From contig CALMZX010000104.1 in the NCBI GenBank assembly GCA_937870685.1, positions 1 to 64,000 on the forward strand: DNA of 64,000 bases, read 5' to 3'. The translations under genes and the position numbers were made by a program. Of this stretch, positions 1 to 11,551 are shown one piece after another (within the stretch, counting starts at the first letter, position 1; each line of letters begins with the position of its first letter). Source of the DNA: an uncultured Alphaproteobacteria bacterium (GTDB lineage Bacteria > Pseudomonadota > Alphaproteobacteria > Rhizobiales > Aestuariivirgaceae). The notes below the pieces were generated by a model. The model saw nothing but the letters and a program-made list of their open reading frames with translations, had not been told where the DNA came from and searched no databases.

Positions 1-1180
<1,180 letters not shown>

Positions 1181-1397
1181 AGCCACTCTCCTCCTCAGCG
1201 CGCTTCCCCGGGACCCCGAAGGCACCCCCAGAAACGCCGTCAACAGATATGCCGTCACCGGCTGAACTTGGGCCTGATATGGGGAGGCCTTTTCGCAAGA
1301 CAAGCGCCGCGCCCAGGGCTTTCACCATTTGACCGGAATCATGGGATTTCCCCGTAGAGACCGCTAGACTTGTCATGCAAAAACTGCAGGAACCACC

Positions 1398-2207
1398 ATG
1401 CCACCGAGCCAGTCACCGGAATTGCCACGCCATGACCCCACAGGGATCGATGCCTTCAAACCGGCGGAAGTGGCCAAGCGCATTGAAGAGGCTGGAGCCA
1501 CAAAGGCGGGGCTCCACGCCCTTCCGCTCACTGTCCTTTCAGTCATGGCGGGAATTTTCATTTCGCTGGGTGCGGCGGCCTTCACCGCCGTCGTCACCGG
1601 AACGGACCTCGCCTACGGCCCCACACGCTTCCTGGGTGGCCTCGTCTTCTCACTTGGGCTGGTACTCGTCGTGGTGGCGGGAGCCGAGCTTTTCACCGGC
1701 AATGCCATGCTGGTCATGGCCTGGGTGGACCGGAAGGTCACAACCCCGGCGCTTCTGCGCAACTGGCTCTATGCTTTCGCGGGCAACCTCGTGGGCGCGC
1801 TGCTGGTCGCCGCACTGATGCACGCCTCAGGCCTGCTCGGCGGACCACCCGGCGAAACGGCCCGGAAGATCGCCACGGCGAAACTGTCCATCGGCTTTCA
1901 GGAGGCTCTGATCCGCGGCATCCTCTGCAACATGATGGTCTGCCTCGCCGTCTGGCTGACGGTTGCGGCCCGAAGTGTATCTGACAAGATCCTCGCCATC
2001 CTGTTGCCCATCGCAGGCTTCGTGCTGCTGGGCTACGAGCACTCCATCGCCAACATGTATCTTCTGGCGGCCGGCTGGGCGGCGGGCGCGGACGTCACAC
2101 TCTCCGGCTATCTCGGCAATCTCGTGCCCGTCACCATTGGCAACATCATCGGGGGTGCTGGCGGCGTCGCCCTCACCTACCGGCTGGCCTATGGCCCGAT
2201 GAAATAA
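1398..2207 (+). CDS. Formate/nitrite transporter (FNT/FocA) family protein
   Basis: 269 aa polytopic protein with FNT motifs (GAELFTGNAM, GFVLLGYEHSIANMY, GNLVPVTIGNIIGG). Confidence 0.88.
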   Translation: MPPSQSPELPRHDPTGIDAFKPAEVAKRIEEAGATKAGLHALPLTVLSVMAGIFISLGAAAFTAVVTGTDLAYGPTRFLGGLVFSLGLVLVVVAGAELFTGNAMLVMAWVDRKVTTPALLRNWLYAFAGNLVGALLVAALMHASGLLGGPPGETARKIATAKLSIGFQEALIRGILCNMMVCLAVWLTVAARSVSDKILAILLPIAGFVLLGYEHSIANMYLLAAGWAAGADVTLSGYLGNLVPVTIGNIIGGAGGVALTYRLAYGPMK

Positions 2208-2237
2208 ATCCGGAAATGTTGCCGCGTTCGGCGAAGA

Positions 2238-3164
2238 TCACTCTTCGCCGGAAACGGGCTCATTCGGCGTGACACCTTCCTCACCATAGCGCGGACGGCG
2301 CCCGCGCGGGCGCTTTCCCGGCTGCGGGGCAGCATCAGTGGCCTCACCGTCACTGCCAACGCTCACTGCGGGCACTGGCCGCTTGAGGAAGGACGGAGCC
2401 TCCCAGTCGCCGCCGCCTTCGGCAGCAGGTGCCGCATCCACAGGCCGTTCCGCCCGTTCGCGGCGCGGCGCACGCTCAAAGCGCTCGGGACGGTCATTCC
2501 TTTCGGGGCGCTCAGCGCGCTCGCCACGATCCGGGCGATCGCCCTCTTCGCCGGCGGCTTCAGGGGCTGCACCATTGCCGTCACGGGCCTCGGGATTGCG
2601 TTCGCCCCGGCGCGGCCAACGGTTGCGGAAGCGCTCGCGCCCCCCACCCTGCTGGTCACGGTTTCCCTGGTCGCGGTTGTCGCGGGCGCGGAACGGACGC
2701 TGGCCGCCTTCGTCACCTGCGGCCGCGTCGCCCTCGGCTGGCGCTCCACCTTCACTGGCCACAACCTCTCCAGCCTCGGCAGCGTCGCCGGGTGTTTCGG
2801 CAGCCTCGTCTTCACCTTCCGCACCACCTTCCAGGTCCTCCACGTCCTCATCGAGACGGCGCGAGAACTGGATGGGCTGGCCAGCGGGCTGGGCCGCCAG
2901 CCACAGGCGGTAGTAGTGGTCGGCATGCTGGTAGTAGCTCTCCGCCATCACCCGGTCGCCCGAGGAGGCCGCGTCGCGCGCCAGCTGCATGTATTTTTCG
3001 GCGATCGTCTGGGCCGTGCCACGGAGCTTCACGTCCGGCCCGTTGGAATCGAGCACCCTGTTGCCGGGATTTCCGCCGCCGCCACCACCATTGCCGCCGC
3101 CACCATGGCGGTTGCGGTTGCGGTTCCGGTTGCGGTTCTTGAAATTGTTCTGTCCGGGTCTCAT
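2238..3164 (-). CDS. DUF4167 domain-containing protein
   Basis: MRPGQNNFKNRNRNRNR...RVLDSNGPDVKLRGTAQTIAEKYMQLARDAASSGDRVMAESYYQHADHYYRL core followed by low-complexity tail; usual position next to prmC-prfA in Rhizobiales. Confidence 0.9.
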   Translation of the reverse strand: MRPGQNNFKNRNRNRNRNRHGGGGNGGGGGGNPGNRVLDSNGPDVKLRGTAQTIAEKYMQLARDAASSGDRVMAESYYQHADHYYRLWLAAQPAGQPIQFSRRLDEDVEDLEGGAEGEDEAAETPGDAAEAGEVVASEGGAPAEGDAAAGDEGGQRPFRARDNRDQGNRDQQGGGRERFRNRWPRRGERNPEARDGNGAAPEAAGEEGDRPDRGERAERPERNDRPERFERAPRRERAERPVDAAPAAEGGGDWEAPSFLKRPVPAVSVGSDGEATDAAPQPGKRPRGRRPRYGEEGVTPNEPVSGEE

Positions 3165-3462
3165 CTGGGATCACCTAAAGCAACACGCTGTCCACAACCC
3201 GGCGCATCGCAATGCAACGTCCGGTTTGGATGGATGCGAGTCAGAATTTAAAACGACTGGGCAATCATGTTGTCCTGCTTGCAGACCCTGCCGCCTCCGT
3301 ACGTGACCTTGTGGGGCACATTCATCGCCTGGTCTGTACGCACGGGGATTCGGATTTCGCTGCGATTAGGAAAGCAAAACCCGGCTCAATCGGCTGAACA
3401 GTCTCAAAAGGCAGGGGATACAAGCCCTAGATAGCGGAAACACGCTCCGATTCCAAGGAATT

Positions 3463-4317
3463 TCACGCAAGCTGGCCGAACTGCAGGGCCCGGATGTGCC
3501 CGCCCAAGTCCCGCCGCTCAGCCGACAGGTGAAAACCGGCCCCGGCAAAAATGCTGCTGACATCGGCAGCCTGCCCTGCCCCGACCTCCACAATGATCCG
3601 TCCTGCAGGTGCCAGATGGGCCGCCGCCCCCGCTGCAATGGCGCGGTAACAGGTCAAACCATCCGGCCCGCCATCCAGCGCCAGATGCGGATCATGCGCG
3701 CGGACTTCAGGCTGCAATCCGGCAATGTCGCCCGAGGGAATGTAGGGCGGATTGGACACAATGAGATCAAAGCGGCCCGCGACAGGCGCAAACCACGCAC
3801 CTTCCAGAACAGTCAACCGGTCGTCCACCCCCAGTGCCCGCGCATTCTCCTCTGTCACCTGAAGGGCTGCCGGTGACAGGTCAACGGCAACACCCGTCGC
3901 CTGCGGCCATTCTGCCAGCAGGGTGCAGATCAGGGCGCCGCTGCCGCTGCCAAGATCAAGCACGTGTCCACCCGCAGGAAGAGCCTGCTCCAGCGCCAGT
4001 TCAACCAGGGTTTCCGTATCGGCGCGCGGATCAAGCACATACGCCGTCACGCGGAAGGGGCGGCCATAGAACTCACGCACGCCCAGGATCTTGGACACAG
4101 GCTCGTCCGCCGCCCGGCGCAGCAAAAGGGCATCGTAGCGCGCCATGTCCTCCGCCGACAGCATCCGCTCCCCGGCCAAAATCAATCCGGCATGGTCAAA
4201 CCCGAGGACTGCCTGCAACAACAGCCGCGCATCAAGCGAGGCGTCCACGCAGTCCGCCGCCACCAGCAGCGCCCGCCCACGCGCCAGGGCGGCAACTGTG
4301 CTCTCAGCCGCCGCCAT
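3463..4317 (-). CDS. prmC: Peptide chain release factor N(5)-glutamine methyltransferase
   Basis: 284 aa, SAM-binding motif [11 protein letters not shown] and NPPY motif ([11 protein letters not shown]); overlaps prfA. Confidence 0.93.
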   Translation of the reverse strand: MAAAESTVAALARGRALLVAADCVDASLDARLLLQAVLGFDHAGLILAGERMLSAEDMARYDALLLRRAADEPVSKILGVREFYGRPFRVTAYVLDPRADTETLVELALEQALPAGGHVLDLGSGSGALICTLLAEWPQATGVAVDLSPAALQVTEENARALGVDDRLTVLEGAWFAPVAGRFDLIVSNPPYIPSGDIAGLQPEVRAHDPHLALDGGPDGLTCYRAIAAGAAAHLAPAGRIIVEVGAGQAADVSSIFAGAGFHLSAERRDLGGHIRALQFGQLA

Positions 4318-5380
4318 CTTCCGCCGCCAGCAATTCTGCCTGATGGTGGGAAATCAGCGCCGAGATCACCTCTTCCAATGCCGGGCCCTCAATGATCTCC
4401 GGCAGCTTGTAGAGCGTCAGGTTGATGCGATGGTCAGTAAGCCTCCCTTGCGGGAAATTATAGGTGCGGATGCGCTCCGAGCGGTCCCCGGACCCCACCT
4501 GTCCCTTGCGCGTGGCACTGCGCTCGGAATCGATGCGCTCGCGTTCGATCTCGTACAATCTGGCGCGCAACAGCTTCATCGCCATGTTCTTGTTCTTGAG
4601 TTGCGACTTTTCCGTCTGCTGCGCCACCGCAATGCCGGTCGGTAGATGCGTGACGCGCACCGCGCTGTCCGTTGTGTTGACCGACTGGCCGCCGGGACCG
4701 GAGGAGCGGAACACGTCGATCCGCAGGTCCTTGTCCTCGATCTTGATGTCCACCTCTTCGGCTTCCGGAAGCACCGCCACGGTTGCCGCCGATGTGTGGA
4801 TGCGCCCCTGTGTTTCGGTGTCGGGCACGCGCTGCACGCGGTGCACGCCCGATTCGAACTTCATCTTGGCATAAGCGCCCGCACCATAGATGTTGGCGAT
4901 CACTTCCTTGTAGCCGCCATGCTCGCCGTCGCTGGCGGAGATCAATTCCACCCGCCAGCCCTGCGCTGCGGCATAGCGCTGGTACATGCGGAACAGGTCG
5001 CCTGCAAAAATCGCGGCTTCGTCGCCCCCGGTCCCGGCGCGCACTTCCAGAATGACGTTGCGCGCGTCGGCGGCATCCTTGGGCAGCAGCAGCAGGCGCA
5101 TGTTGTGTTCAAGGCCCGCGATCCGTTCAGCCAACACGGGCCGCTCGTCGCCCGCCATGGCCGCGAGTTCGCCGCCCGCCGCAATCATCTCGTCAAGGCC
5201 CTTCAACTCGCCATAAGCCGCCCGCAATTCCTGCGCCGCCTTGGCGGCAGGCTCCAGTTCCGCGTAGTCCTTGGAGAGTTTGACGAAGGCCTCGCCCGTG
5301 GCACCGCTCGACAGCCCGTGTTCAACGGCGGCAAAGCGTTCAAGAATCCGGTCCAGTTTTTCGGGGGGAAGAGCGGCCAT
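4304..5380 (-). CDS. prfA: Peptide chain release factor 1
   Basis: 358 aa with [12 protein letters not shown] and [17 protein letters not shown] (GGQ) motifs. Confidence 0.97.
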   Translation of the reverse strand: MAALPPEKLDRILERFAAVEHGLSSGATGEAFVKLSKDYAELEPAAKAAQELRAAYGELKGLDEMIAAGGELAAMAGDERPVLAERIAGLEHNMRLLLLPKDAADARNVILEVRAGTGGDEAAIFAGDLFRMYQRYAAAQGWRVELISASDGEHGGYKEVIANIYGAGAYAKMKFESGVHRVQRVPDTETQGRIHTSAATVAVLPEAEEVDIKIEDKDLRIDVFRSSGPGGQSVNTTDSAVRVTHLPTGIAVAQQTEKSQLKNKNMAMKLLRARLYEIERERIDSERSATRKGQVGSGDRSERIRTYNFPQGRLTDHRINLTLYKLPEIIEGPALEEVISALISHHQAELLAAEDGGG

Positions 5381-5398
5381 GGCTGGCGCTCTCTACAA

Positions 5399-5848
5399 TC
5401 ATCTGTTGGCGGTATCAAACCAGATCGTGACCGGGCCGTCATTGACCAGCGAGACCTTCATGTCTGCACCGAAGACGCCGCGCGCAACCTGCAGGCCTGC
5501 GCCAGCGAGCGTTGTACAAAACCGCTCATAAAGGGCCTCGCCCTCCATGGCGCCCGCTGCTGCGGAAAAGCCGGGCCGATTGCCACTTTCGCAACCGTTG
5601 GCGGCCAGCGTGAACTGGCTGACGGCGAGGATGGAACCGTCAACCGCCTGAAGCGGCAAATTCATCTTGCCCGCATCATCGCGGAAAATCCGGCAGGCTG
5701 CGATCTTGCGGGCCAGCCAGTCAGCCTCAGCCACGCTGTCGCCCTGCATCGCACAGACCAGAACCAGAAAGCCGCGCCCGATCTCACCTGTGACGCGGCC
5801 ATCCACGGTCACACGGGCCTCGGAAACCCGCTGCACCAATGCCCGCAT
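5399..5848 (-). CDS. dtd: D-aminoacyl-tRNA deacylase
   Basis: 149 aa [31 protein letters not shown]... with SQFTL motif and NDGPVT C-terminus. Confidence 0.95.
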   Translation of the reverse strand: MRALVQRVSEARVTVDGRVTGEIGRGFLVLVCAMQGDSVAEADWLARKIAACRIFRDDAGKMNLPLQAVDGSILAVSQFTLAANGCESGNRPGFSAAAGAMEGEALYERFCTTLAGAGLQVARGVFGADMKVSLVNDGPVTIWFDTANR

Positions 5849-5857
5849 GGAACAGGC

Positions 5858-7015
5858 TCAGCTCTTGCTGGCGAGCGTCTTCGGGTCCAGCGGCTCAGCG
5901 GCAAGCAACGAGCCGGGCAGGCCCAGCACGCCCTTTTCCACGCCATCGACGGCATAGACCAGCGCTCCGCCATCCTGGGCAATGGCCACCAGCCCGTCAC
6001 GGTTGGGCACGCGATAGGTGTCACCGGGATTGAGCATCTGCGTCGCCACGCGGTTTCCCTGCCCGTCTTCAATCAGAAGCCAGATGGCCTTGGTGGCCTT
6101 CAGCACGACACGGACGTCCGCGTCCTTGCTGCCAAACACCTTGCCTTCGCCGGGCGTTGCCGGCGCAAGTTCAACGGGTTTGCTCGTCGTCGCCACGGTT
6201 TCGGGATCGGCACCATCCACCTGCTCGGCAATGAAGGCACCCAGATCGCCAGTGGACTCACCTTCTGGAAGCGAGGCCTGGTCAGCCTCCGTTTCGCCGA
6301 GGCCGGGAATTGGCTGGTCGAGAGGCGCAGGCAGTTCAGCCGTGTCCTGCGGAGCAATCGCATCCTGCGTGATCTTCACCTCGGCCGCATCAGGGCCGGT
6401 CGTGGCCGTCGGCATCGGATCGCTGTTGGCCGCCATTTGCTGAACATCAGGCGAACCCGGTCCGCCCATATAGAAGAAGGAACCGCCCAGGAGCATGACG
6501 GCGATGGCCACCGAGGCGACGATTCCGTTGCGGCCACCTGGCACCTTCGGCATGGGCGGCAGCTTGATCGCCTTGAAGTCGATGGCCGGAATCTTCGGGA
6601 ACTTGCCGAAGGGAAGGATCTTCGCACTCATCATCGGTCCGGGATTGGCGGGATGGTGGCGCGGCGCCACCTCCGGCCGTGGCAGAAACGAGGCATAGTG
6701 CTGCAACAGCGGATCAGGATCGAAGCCAAGGAAATCCGCATAGGCCGCGATCATTTCCAGCGCCTCAAGACGTGGCGGCATGTGGGTCATGTCACCATAT
6801 TCGATGGCCTCCACATGGTAGGGGTGGATGCCCGTGCAGGCCGCCACATCGTCAAGCGAAAGCCCGCGCTGCATCCGTTCCCGTTCGAGATACCAGCCCG
6901 CTTCGCCTGCCGGATCCATGATGCCGTCCGGCTTGTCGCGAAGGGCAGAAAGTGCTTCTGCCTGATCCTCTGTCGCGGCGTTGCTGTTCACATCCTGGGA
7001 AAACGTCTGGTCCAT
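5858..7015 (-). CDS. RodZ-like helix-turn-helix membrane protein (DUF4115 C-terminal domain)
   Basis: N-terminal XRE-type HTH (GWYLERERMQRGLSLDDVAACTGIHPYHVEAIE), single TM, periplasmic C-terminal domain. Confidence 0.85.
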   Translation of the reverse strand: MDQTFSQDVNSNAATEDQAEALSALRDKPDGIMDPAGEAGWYLERERMQRGLSLDDVAACTGIHPYHVEAIEYGDMTHMPPRLEALEMIAAYADFLGFDPDPLLQHYASFLPRPEVAPRHHPANPGPMMSAKILPFGKFPKIPAIDFKAIKLPPMPKVPGGRNGIVASVAIAVMLLGGSFFYMGGPGSPDVQQMAANSDPMPTATTGPDAAEVKITQDAIAPQDTAELPAPLDQPIPGLGETEADQASLPEGESTGDLGAFIAEQVDGADPETVATTSKPVELAPATPGEGKVFGSKDADVRVVLKATKAIWLLIEDGQGNRVATQMLNPGDTYRVPNRDGLVAIAQDGGALVYAVDGVEKGVLGLPGSLLAAEPLDPKTLASKS

Positions 7016-7049
7016 GGCCTTCTCACCTCGCGGCAGCAGGCGCTGCCGT

Positions 7050-7065
7050 TAACAACTGACTAACC
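7050..7065. promoter_or_regulatory. Imperfect CtrA-like site TTAA-N7-CTAAC
   Basis: TTAACAACTGACTAAC, one mismatch to the recalled TTAA-N7-TTAA consensus, upstream of the RodZ-like gene. Confidence 0.3.
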
Positions 7066-7129
7066 AAGACAATGGCCAAGAATGGTGAACGATGCCCTAA
7101 CAGGCGGGGCGGATTGGTGAAATTTGCGA

Positions 7130-7143
7130 TTGATATCGATCAA
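7130..7143. promoter_or_regulatory. FNR/FixK-type box
   Basis: Perfect TTGAT-ATCG-ATCAA, 57 nt upstream of the 7201 start codon. Confidence 0.75.
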
Positions 7144-7200
7144 TGCGCACCGTGTCCGGTCCGGCAAGAGTTCACTTCAAAACCAATGGAGATTTCCTGA

Positions 7201-7629
7201 ATGAAGGACGAAACCCGGAAGACTTGGATTGTGGTGGCAGACGGCGGCCATGCCCGTATTCTGCTCAACAAGCACCGCGACGAAGGCGTGAGTGAACTGC
7301 CGCTGGTCAACAAGCACGATCCGCGCCTTGCCCACCACCACGGCGAATTGGCCGCTGGTGTGCATCACACACCCGCCTTCAAGCCGTCGCCGGAAAAACG
7401 CACCGAAGACAAGTTCCTCAGCACGCTGGCCGAGACAGTGCAGACCGGCGTCGCCAAGAAGGAGTGTGACCAGGTGATGCTGGTGGCCCCGGCCGTTGCC
7501 ATGGGTATTCTGCGCAAGGCGCTGAACAAGGAAACCCACAAGCACATCATCGCTGAAATCATTCACGACTACACTCACCAGGACAACGCCACGGTGTGGA
7601 AGCACGTGAAGGACAAGTTGCCGCTTTAG
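7201..7629 (+). CDS. Host attachment family protein (bacterial eRF1-like fold family)
   Basis: 142 aa MKDETRKTWIVVADGGHARILLNKHRDEG... typical of the 'protein required for attachment to host cells' family. Confidence 0.82.
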   Translation: MKDETRKTWIVVADGGHARILLNKHRDEGVSELPLVNKHDPRLAHHHGELAAGVHHTPAFKPSPEKRTEDKFLSTLAETVQTGVAKKECDQVMLVAPAVAMGILRKALNKETHKHIIAEIIHDYTHQDNATVWKHVKDKLPL

Positions 7630-7678
7630 CGGGGCGGTGCCTTCCTGACCGGGGGCGGAATATGGAAGGCACACAAGA

Positions 7679-7714
7679 GCCTCCCGCAGGGGTGCTGCGG
7701 GAGGCTTCTTTTTT
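7679..7714 (+). terminator. Rho-independent terminator
   Basis: GCCTCCCGCAG-GGGTG-CTGCGGGAGGC followed by TTCTTTTTT. Confidence 0.9.
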
Positions 7715-7720
7715 GCGGGC

Positions 7721-9985
7721 TCAGATCACCACGCCGTTGCGGTTGGCGAATTCCATCAGGTCGCCACGCAGCGAATGCAGCGGCGACTTGAGCAGCGGCT
7801 GCATGAACCCCCACAGCTTGTTCTGGTCCAGTGAGCGGATCATGGCTTTCACAGGGCCGATGCCGGACGGCACCATGCTCATGGAGGTCATGCCAATGCC
7901 CACAAGCCCCATCGCCTCCAGCGGCCGCCCGCCCAGTTCACCGCAAAGCGTCACCTTCTTGCTGTGCTGGCGGCCCTTTTCGACAATCAGCCGCATGGCC
8001 GAAAGGGCTGACGGCGACAGCGGGTCGTAGCGGCCAGCAAGCTTGGGGTTGCCGCGGTCAGACGCAAACAGGAACTGCACCAGGTCGTTGGAGCCAATGG
8101 ACGCAAAGTCCACCAGCGGCAGCAGGTGATCCAGTTGCCAGATGAGCGACGGGATTTCGATCATCACGCCGATCTTCAGCGTTGTGGGCAGGGCGTGGCG
8201 GCGCAGCGTCAGATAGGCCACTTCCTTGTCCACCGCCGCCTTGGCCTGCAGGAACTCATCCACATCGGCGATCATCGGGAACATGATGCGGATGTCCTGG
8301 CCCGCACCCGCCATCAGCATGGCGCGGATTTGCAGGCGCAACAGGGCCGGACGGTCCAGCGCCATGCGGATCGAGCGCCAGCCCAATGCCGGGTTTTCCT
8401 CGCGCGGCTGGCGCAGGTAGGGCAGCGTCTTGTCGGCACCGATGTCGAGCGTGCGGAACACCACCGGCTTGCCCTGCGCCTGGTCGAGAATCTGCTGGTA
8501 GTGGCGCACCTGAGAGGAAAGCCGCGGGAAGCGCTGCGCCATCATGAACTGCAGTTCGGTGCGGTAGAGGCCGACCCCGGCAGCACCTGAATCATGCAGG
8601 TGCGGCAAATCCACGATCAGGCCCGCATTGATGTTGAGTTCAATGTTGGCGCCATCCTTGGTGATAGAGGGCAGATCGCGGAGTGCCGCGAACTGCGCCT
8701 GCTTGCGCGCATAGAAGCGCACCTTCTCGCCATAGGCCTTCTGCAGCTCCTGGCTCGGGCGCACGAACACTTCTCCCGTGCCGCCATCGACGATGATGTC
8801 GTCTTCCGGATCGACAAGGTCAATCAGGCCTTCCGCCAGCCCGATGCCGGGAATGCCCAGCGCCCGGGCAACAATCGCCACATGGCTGGTCTTGCCGCCT
8901 TCCTCGAGGATCACGCCGCGGATCTTGCTGCGGTCATAGTCGAGAAGTTCCGCCGGTCCCATGTTGCGCGCCACGACAATGGCGTTGGCGGGAAGGTCGG
9001 TGCGCGAGGCGGTGGCGACAGCACCGGTGAGAATGCGCAACAGCCGGTTCGACAGGTCGTCGAGGTCATGCATGCGCTCGCGCAGGTATTCATCCTGCAT
9101 GCGCATCATGCGGGCACGGTTGTCGTTCTGCACCCGCTCCACCGCGGCCTCCGCCGTGAGGCCGGTCTGGATCGCGTCCCGCAGCCGGTTCACCCAGCCC
9201 TTGTCGTGGGCGAACATGCGGATCGTTTCCAGCACGTCGGAATAATCCGTGGCCCGCATGGCATCGGAGCCATCGAGAAGTTCGTCCACCTGCGCCCTGA
9301 GCTGCTGGACGGCATCCTCAAGCCGCTTCAGTTCCTTGGGGATGCTCTCGGCAATGAGGTTTTCGATCTCGACGCGCGGCTCATGCAGCACCACCTGTCC
9401 AAGGGCGATGCCTTCGGCCAGTGTTTCGAACTTGAGATTGTGGCTGCGCATGTGGGCGACGTCGATCGCCACCTCGCGCGCCACCTCCTGCAGCTCACCG
9501 GAGGCAATGACCTCCGCCAGCACCATGGCGGTGGTTTGCAGTGCCTCTTCTTCTTCCTCGGAATAGTTGCGCTTGGTGCGGTTCTGCACCACCAGAACGC
9601 CGATGACGGCACCACCGCGCATCACCGGCACGCCGAGGAAGGACTGGTAGATCTCTTCACCCGTTTCCGGCAGGTATTTGAACGAAGGGTGGGTGTGCGC
9701 GTCCGAGAGATTGAGGCCGATGGCCTGCTCGGCGATCAGGCCGACAAGGCCTTCGCCCGACTTGAGCTTTGACTTGTGGACGGCTTCCGCCTTCAGGCCT
9801 TCCGAGGCGTAGAGTTCCAGCACATTGCCAGGCCGCATCACATAGATGGAACAGACCTCCGCCACCATGTTGGCGGCGATGATCATGACGATCTTGTCGA
9901 GTTTGACCTGCGCTGTCTCCGGCTCCGCCATCACTTCCCGGAGCCGTCTGAGGAGGACACGCGGGCCGAGTGTGGCACTGACCAT
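7721..9985 (-). CDS. ptsP: Phosphoenolpyruvate--protein phosphotransferase PtsP (GAF domain, EI-Ntr)
   Basis: GAF domain then EI domains (GGKTSHVAIVARALGIPGI, GLYRTELQFM, GSNDLVQF, LCGELGGRP); start at MVSATLGPRVLLRRLREVM. Confidence 0.94.
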   Translation of the reverse strand: MVSATLGPRVLLRRLREVMAEPETAQVKLDKIVMIIAANMVAEVCSIYVMRPGNVLELYASEGLKAEAVHKSKLKSGEGLVGLIAEQAIGLNLSDAHTHPSFKYLPETGEEIYQSFLGVPVMRGGAVIGVLVVQNRTKRNYSEEEEEALQTTAMVLAEVIASGELQEVAREVAIDVAHMRSHNLKFETLAEGIALGQVVLHEPRVEIENLIAESIPKELKRLEDAVQQLRAQVDELLDGSDAMRATDYSDVLETIRMFAHDKGWVNRLRDAIQTGLTAEAAVERVQNDNRARMMRMQDEYLRERMHDLDDLSNRLLRILTGAVATASRTDLPANAIVVARNMGPAELLDYDRSKIRGVILEEGGKTSHVAIVARALGIPGIGLAEGLIDLVDPEDDIIVDGGTGEVFVRPSQELQKAYGEKVRFYARKQAQFAALRDLPSITKDGANIELNINAGLIVDLPHLHDSGAAGVGLYRTELQFMMAQRFPRLSSQVRHYQQILDQAQGKPVVFRTLDIGADKTLPYLRQPREENPALGWRSIRMALDRPALLRLQIRAMLMAGAGQDIRIMFPMIADVDEFLQAKAAVDKEVAYLTLRRHALPTTLKIGVMIEIPSLIWQLDHLLPLVDFASIGSNDLVQFLFASDRGNPKLAGRYDPLSPSALSAMRLIVEKGRQHSKKVTLCGELGGRPLEAMGLVGIGMTSMSMVPSGIGPVKAMIRSLDQNKLWGFMQPLLKSPLHSLRGDLMEFANRNGVVI

Positions 9986-10113
9986 GAGACGTGTCCTTAG
10001 GGGCGCTTGTAACGGTAATGCATGGCGCGGCCCGTTTGCCCAAAGCCCCACCATGCCCGGGCCTTGAAGACCGGGCGGATGGCGACGGGAACCGGGCGGA
10101 CGCGGATCATGCC

Positions 10114-11367
10114 TTACTTCTTGTCCAATCCGTAGGCCTGATGCAAGGCCCGCACGGCAAGTTCCGTATAGGCTTCGTCGATCAGCACCGAGACCTTGAT
10201 TTCAGAGGTGGTGATCGCCTGGATGTTGATGCCCTTGTCGGCCAGCGACTTGAACATCTTGGCGGCGACACCCGCGTGGCTGCGCATGCCGATGCCGACA
10301 ACCGAAATCTTGGCCACATCAGCGGAATGCACCACGTCGTCGAAGCCCACCTTGGACTTCATGGCGTTGATCACTTCAATGGCCTTGCGCAGGTCCTTGC
10401 GCGCCAGCGTGAAGGTGATGTCGGTGAAGGCACCGTCATGCGACAGGTTCTGCACGATCATGTCGACACTGATGTCGGCCTCGGCCAGCGGCCCGAAGAT
10501 TGCTGCCGAAACGCCGGGCTGGTCCTTGACGCGGCGGATGGAAACCTTGGCCTCGTCGCGCGAATAGGCGATTCCGCTCACAACATGCTGTTCCACGATC
10601 TTGTCCTCATCGCAAACGATTGTTCCGGGGCCCGTGCCATCGGGCTTGTTCTGGTTGGGCGAGTCGGGCGGCTCGAAGGAAGAGCGCACCTGCAGCGGCA
10701 CCTTGTACACCATGGCGAGTTCGACTGAACGGGTCTGCAGCACCTTGGCGCCGAGCGACGCCTGCTCCAGCATTTCCTCGTAGGAGATGCGGTCGAGCTT
10801 CTGGGCCGCCGTGACGATGCGCGGATCGGCGGTATAGACACCATCGACGTCCGTGTAGATGTCACAGGCCGCCTCCAGCGCCGCAGCGACAGCCACCGCC
10901 GAGGTATCCGAGCCGCCACGTCCCAGCGTGGAGACGCGCTTGTCCGGGCCGATGCCCTGGAAGCCGGTGATCACCGCCACCTGGCCCTGCTCCATGCGCT
11001 TGACGATTTCAGCCCCGTTGATGTGGGTCATGCGGGCGGCACCATGCACGCCGTCAGTTTCGATGGGGATCTGCCAGCCCGCCCAGGAGCGCGCCGGTAT
11101 GCCCATGTCCTGCAGCACGATGGCGAGAAGCCCCGCCGTGATCTGTTCGCCGGTAGAGACAATGGCGTCATACTCGCGGGCGTCATGCACGGCTGCGGCC
11201 TGGCGGCACCATTCCACCAGCTGGTTGGTCGTGCCGGCCATGGCCGAAACCACCACCGCCACATGATTGCCCGCCTTGACTTCCCGTTCCACGTGGCGCG
11301 CGACGTTGCGGATGCGTTCAATGTCCGCAACCGACGTGCCGCCGAATTTCATCACCAAACGGCCCAT
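10114..11367 (-). CDS. lysC: Aspartate kinase
   Basis: MGRLVMKFGGTSVADIERIRNVA..., GRGGSDTSAVA, tandem ACT domains; the ORF extends upstream but the conserved start is at 11367. Confidence 0.95.
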   Translation of the reverse strand: MGRLVMKFGGTSVADIERIRNVARHVEREVKAGNHVAVVVSAMAGTTNQLVEWCRQAAAVHDAREYDAIVSTGEQITAGLLAIVLQDMGIPARSWAGWQIPIETDGVHGAARMTHINGAEIVKRMEQGQVAVITGFQGIGPDKRVSTLGRGGSDTSAVAVAAALEAACDIYTDVDGVYTADPRIVTAAQKLDRISYEEMLEQASLGAKVLQTRSVELAMVYKVPLQVRSSFEPPDSPNQNKPDGTGPGTIVCDEDKIVEQHVVSGIAYSRDEAKVSIRRVKDQPGVSAAIFGPLAEADISVDMIVQNLSHDGAFTDITFTLARKDLRKAIEVINAMKSKVGFDDVVHSADVAKISVVGIGMRSHAGVAAKMFKSLADKGINIQAITTSEIKVSVLIDEAYTELAVRALHQAYGLDKK

Positions 11368-11411
11368 GGGCCCACGTTTCCCTAATCCAGCTTTAAATCC
11401 GGACGCCACCG

Positions 11412-11428
11412 GAAATCGTAACGATTTC
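11412..11428. promoter_or_regulatory. Inverted repeat in the lysC-ubiG divergent intergenic region
   Basis: GAAATCG-TAA-CGATTTC, perfect 7-bp arms. Confidence 0.4.
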
Positions 11429-11551
11429 GGCCCATTGCAGGCATCAATCAGGGAATCCCCAGACGCGTCGCGCCGTCTCATAGTGGACGGGCCCGTGCGA
11501 TGCAATATAAGGGGCCCGGTTTGGGCCTGAAAAGTTTGGAGTGAGGTCAGG

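Noticed and set aside
3174-3462. Possible sRNA or small ORF (3212-3397) in the DUF4167-prmC spacer
   Set aside because: No clear promoter-terminator pair, SD or conserved protein signature visible
4646-7063. 805-aa plus-strand ORF across prfA-dtd-RodZ
   Set aside because: Spans three genuine opposite-strand genes; shadow ORF composition
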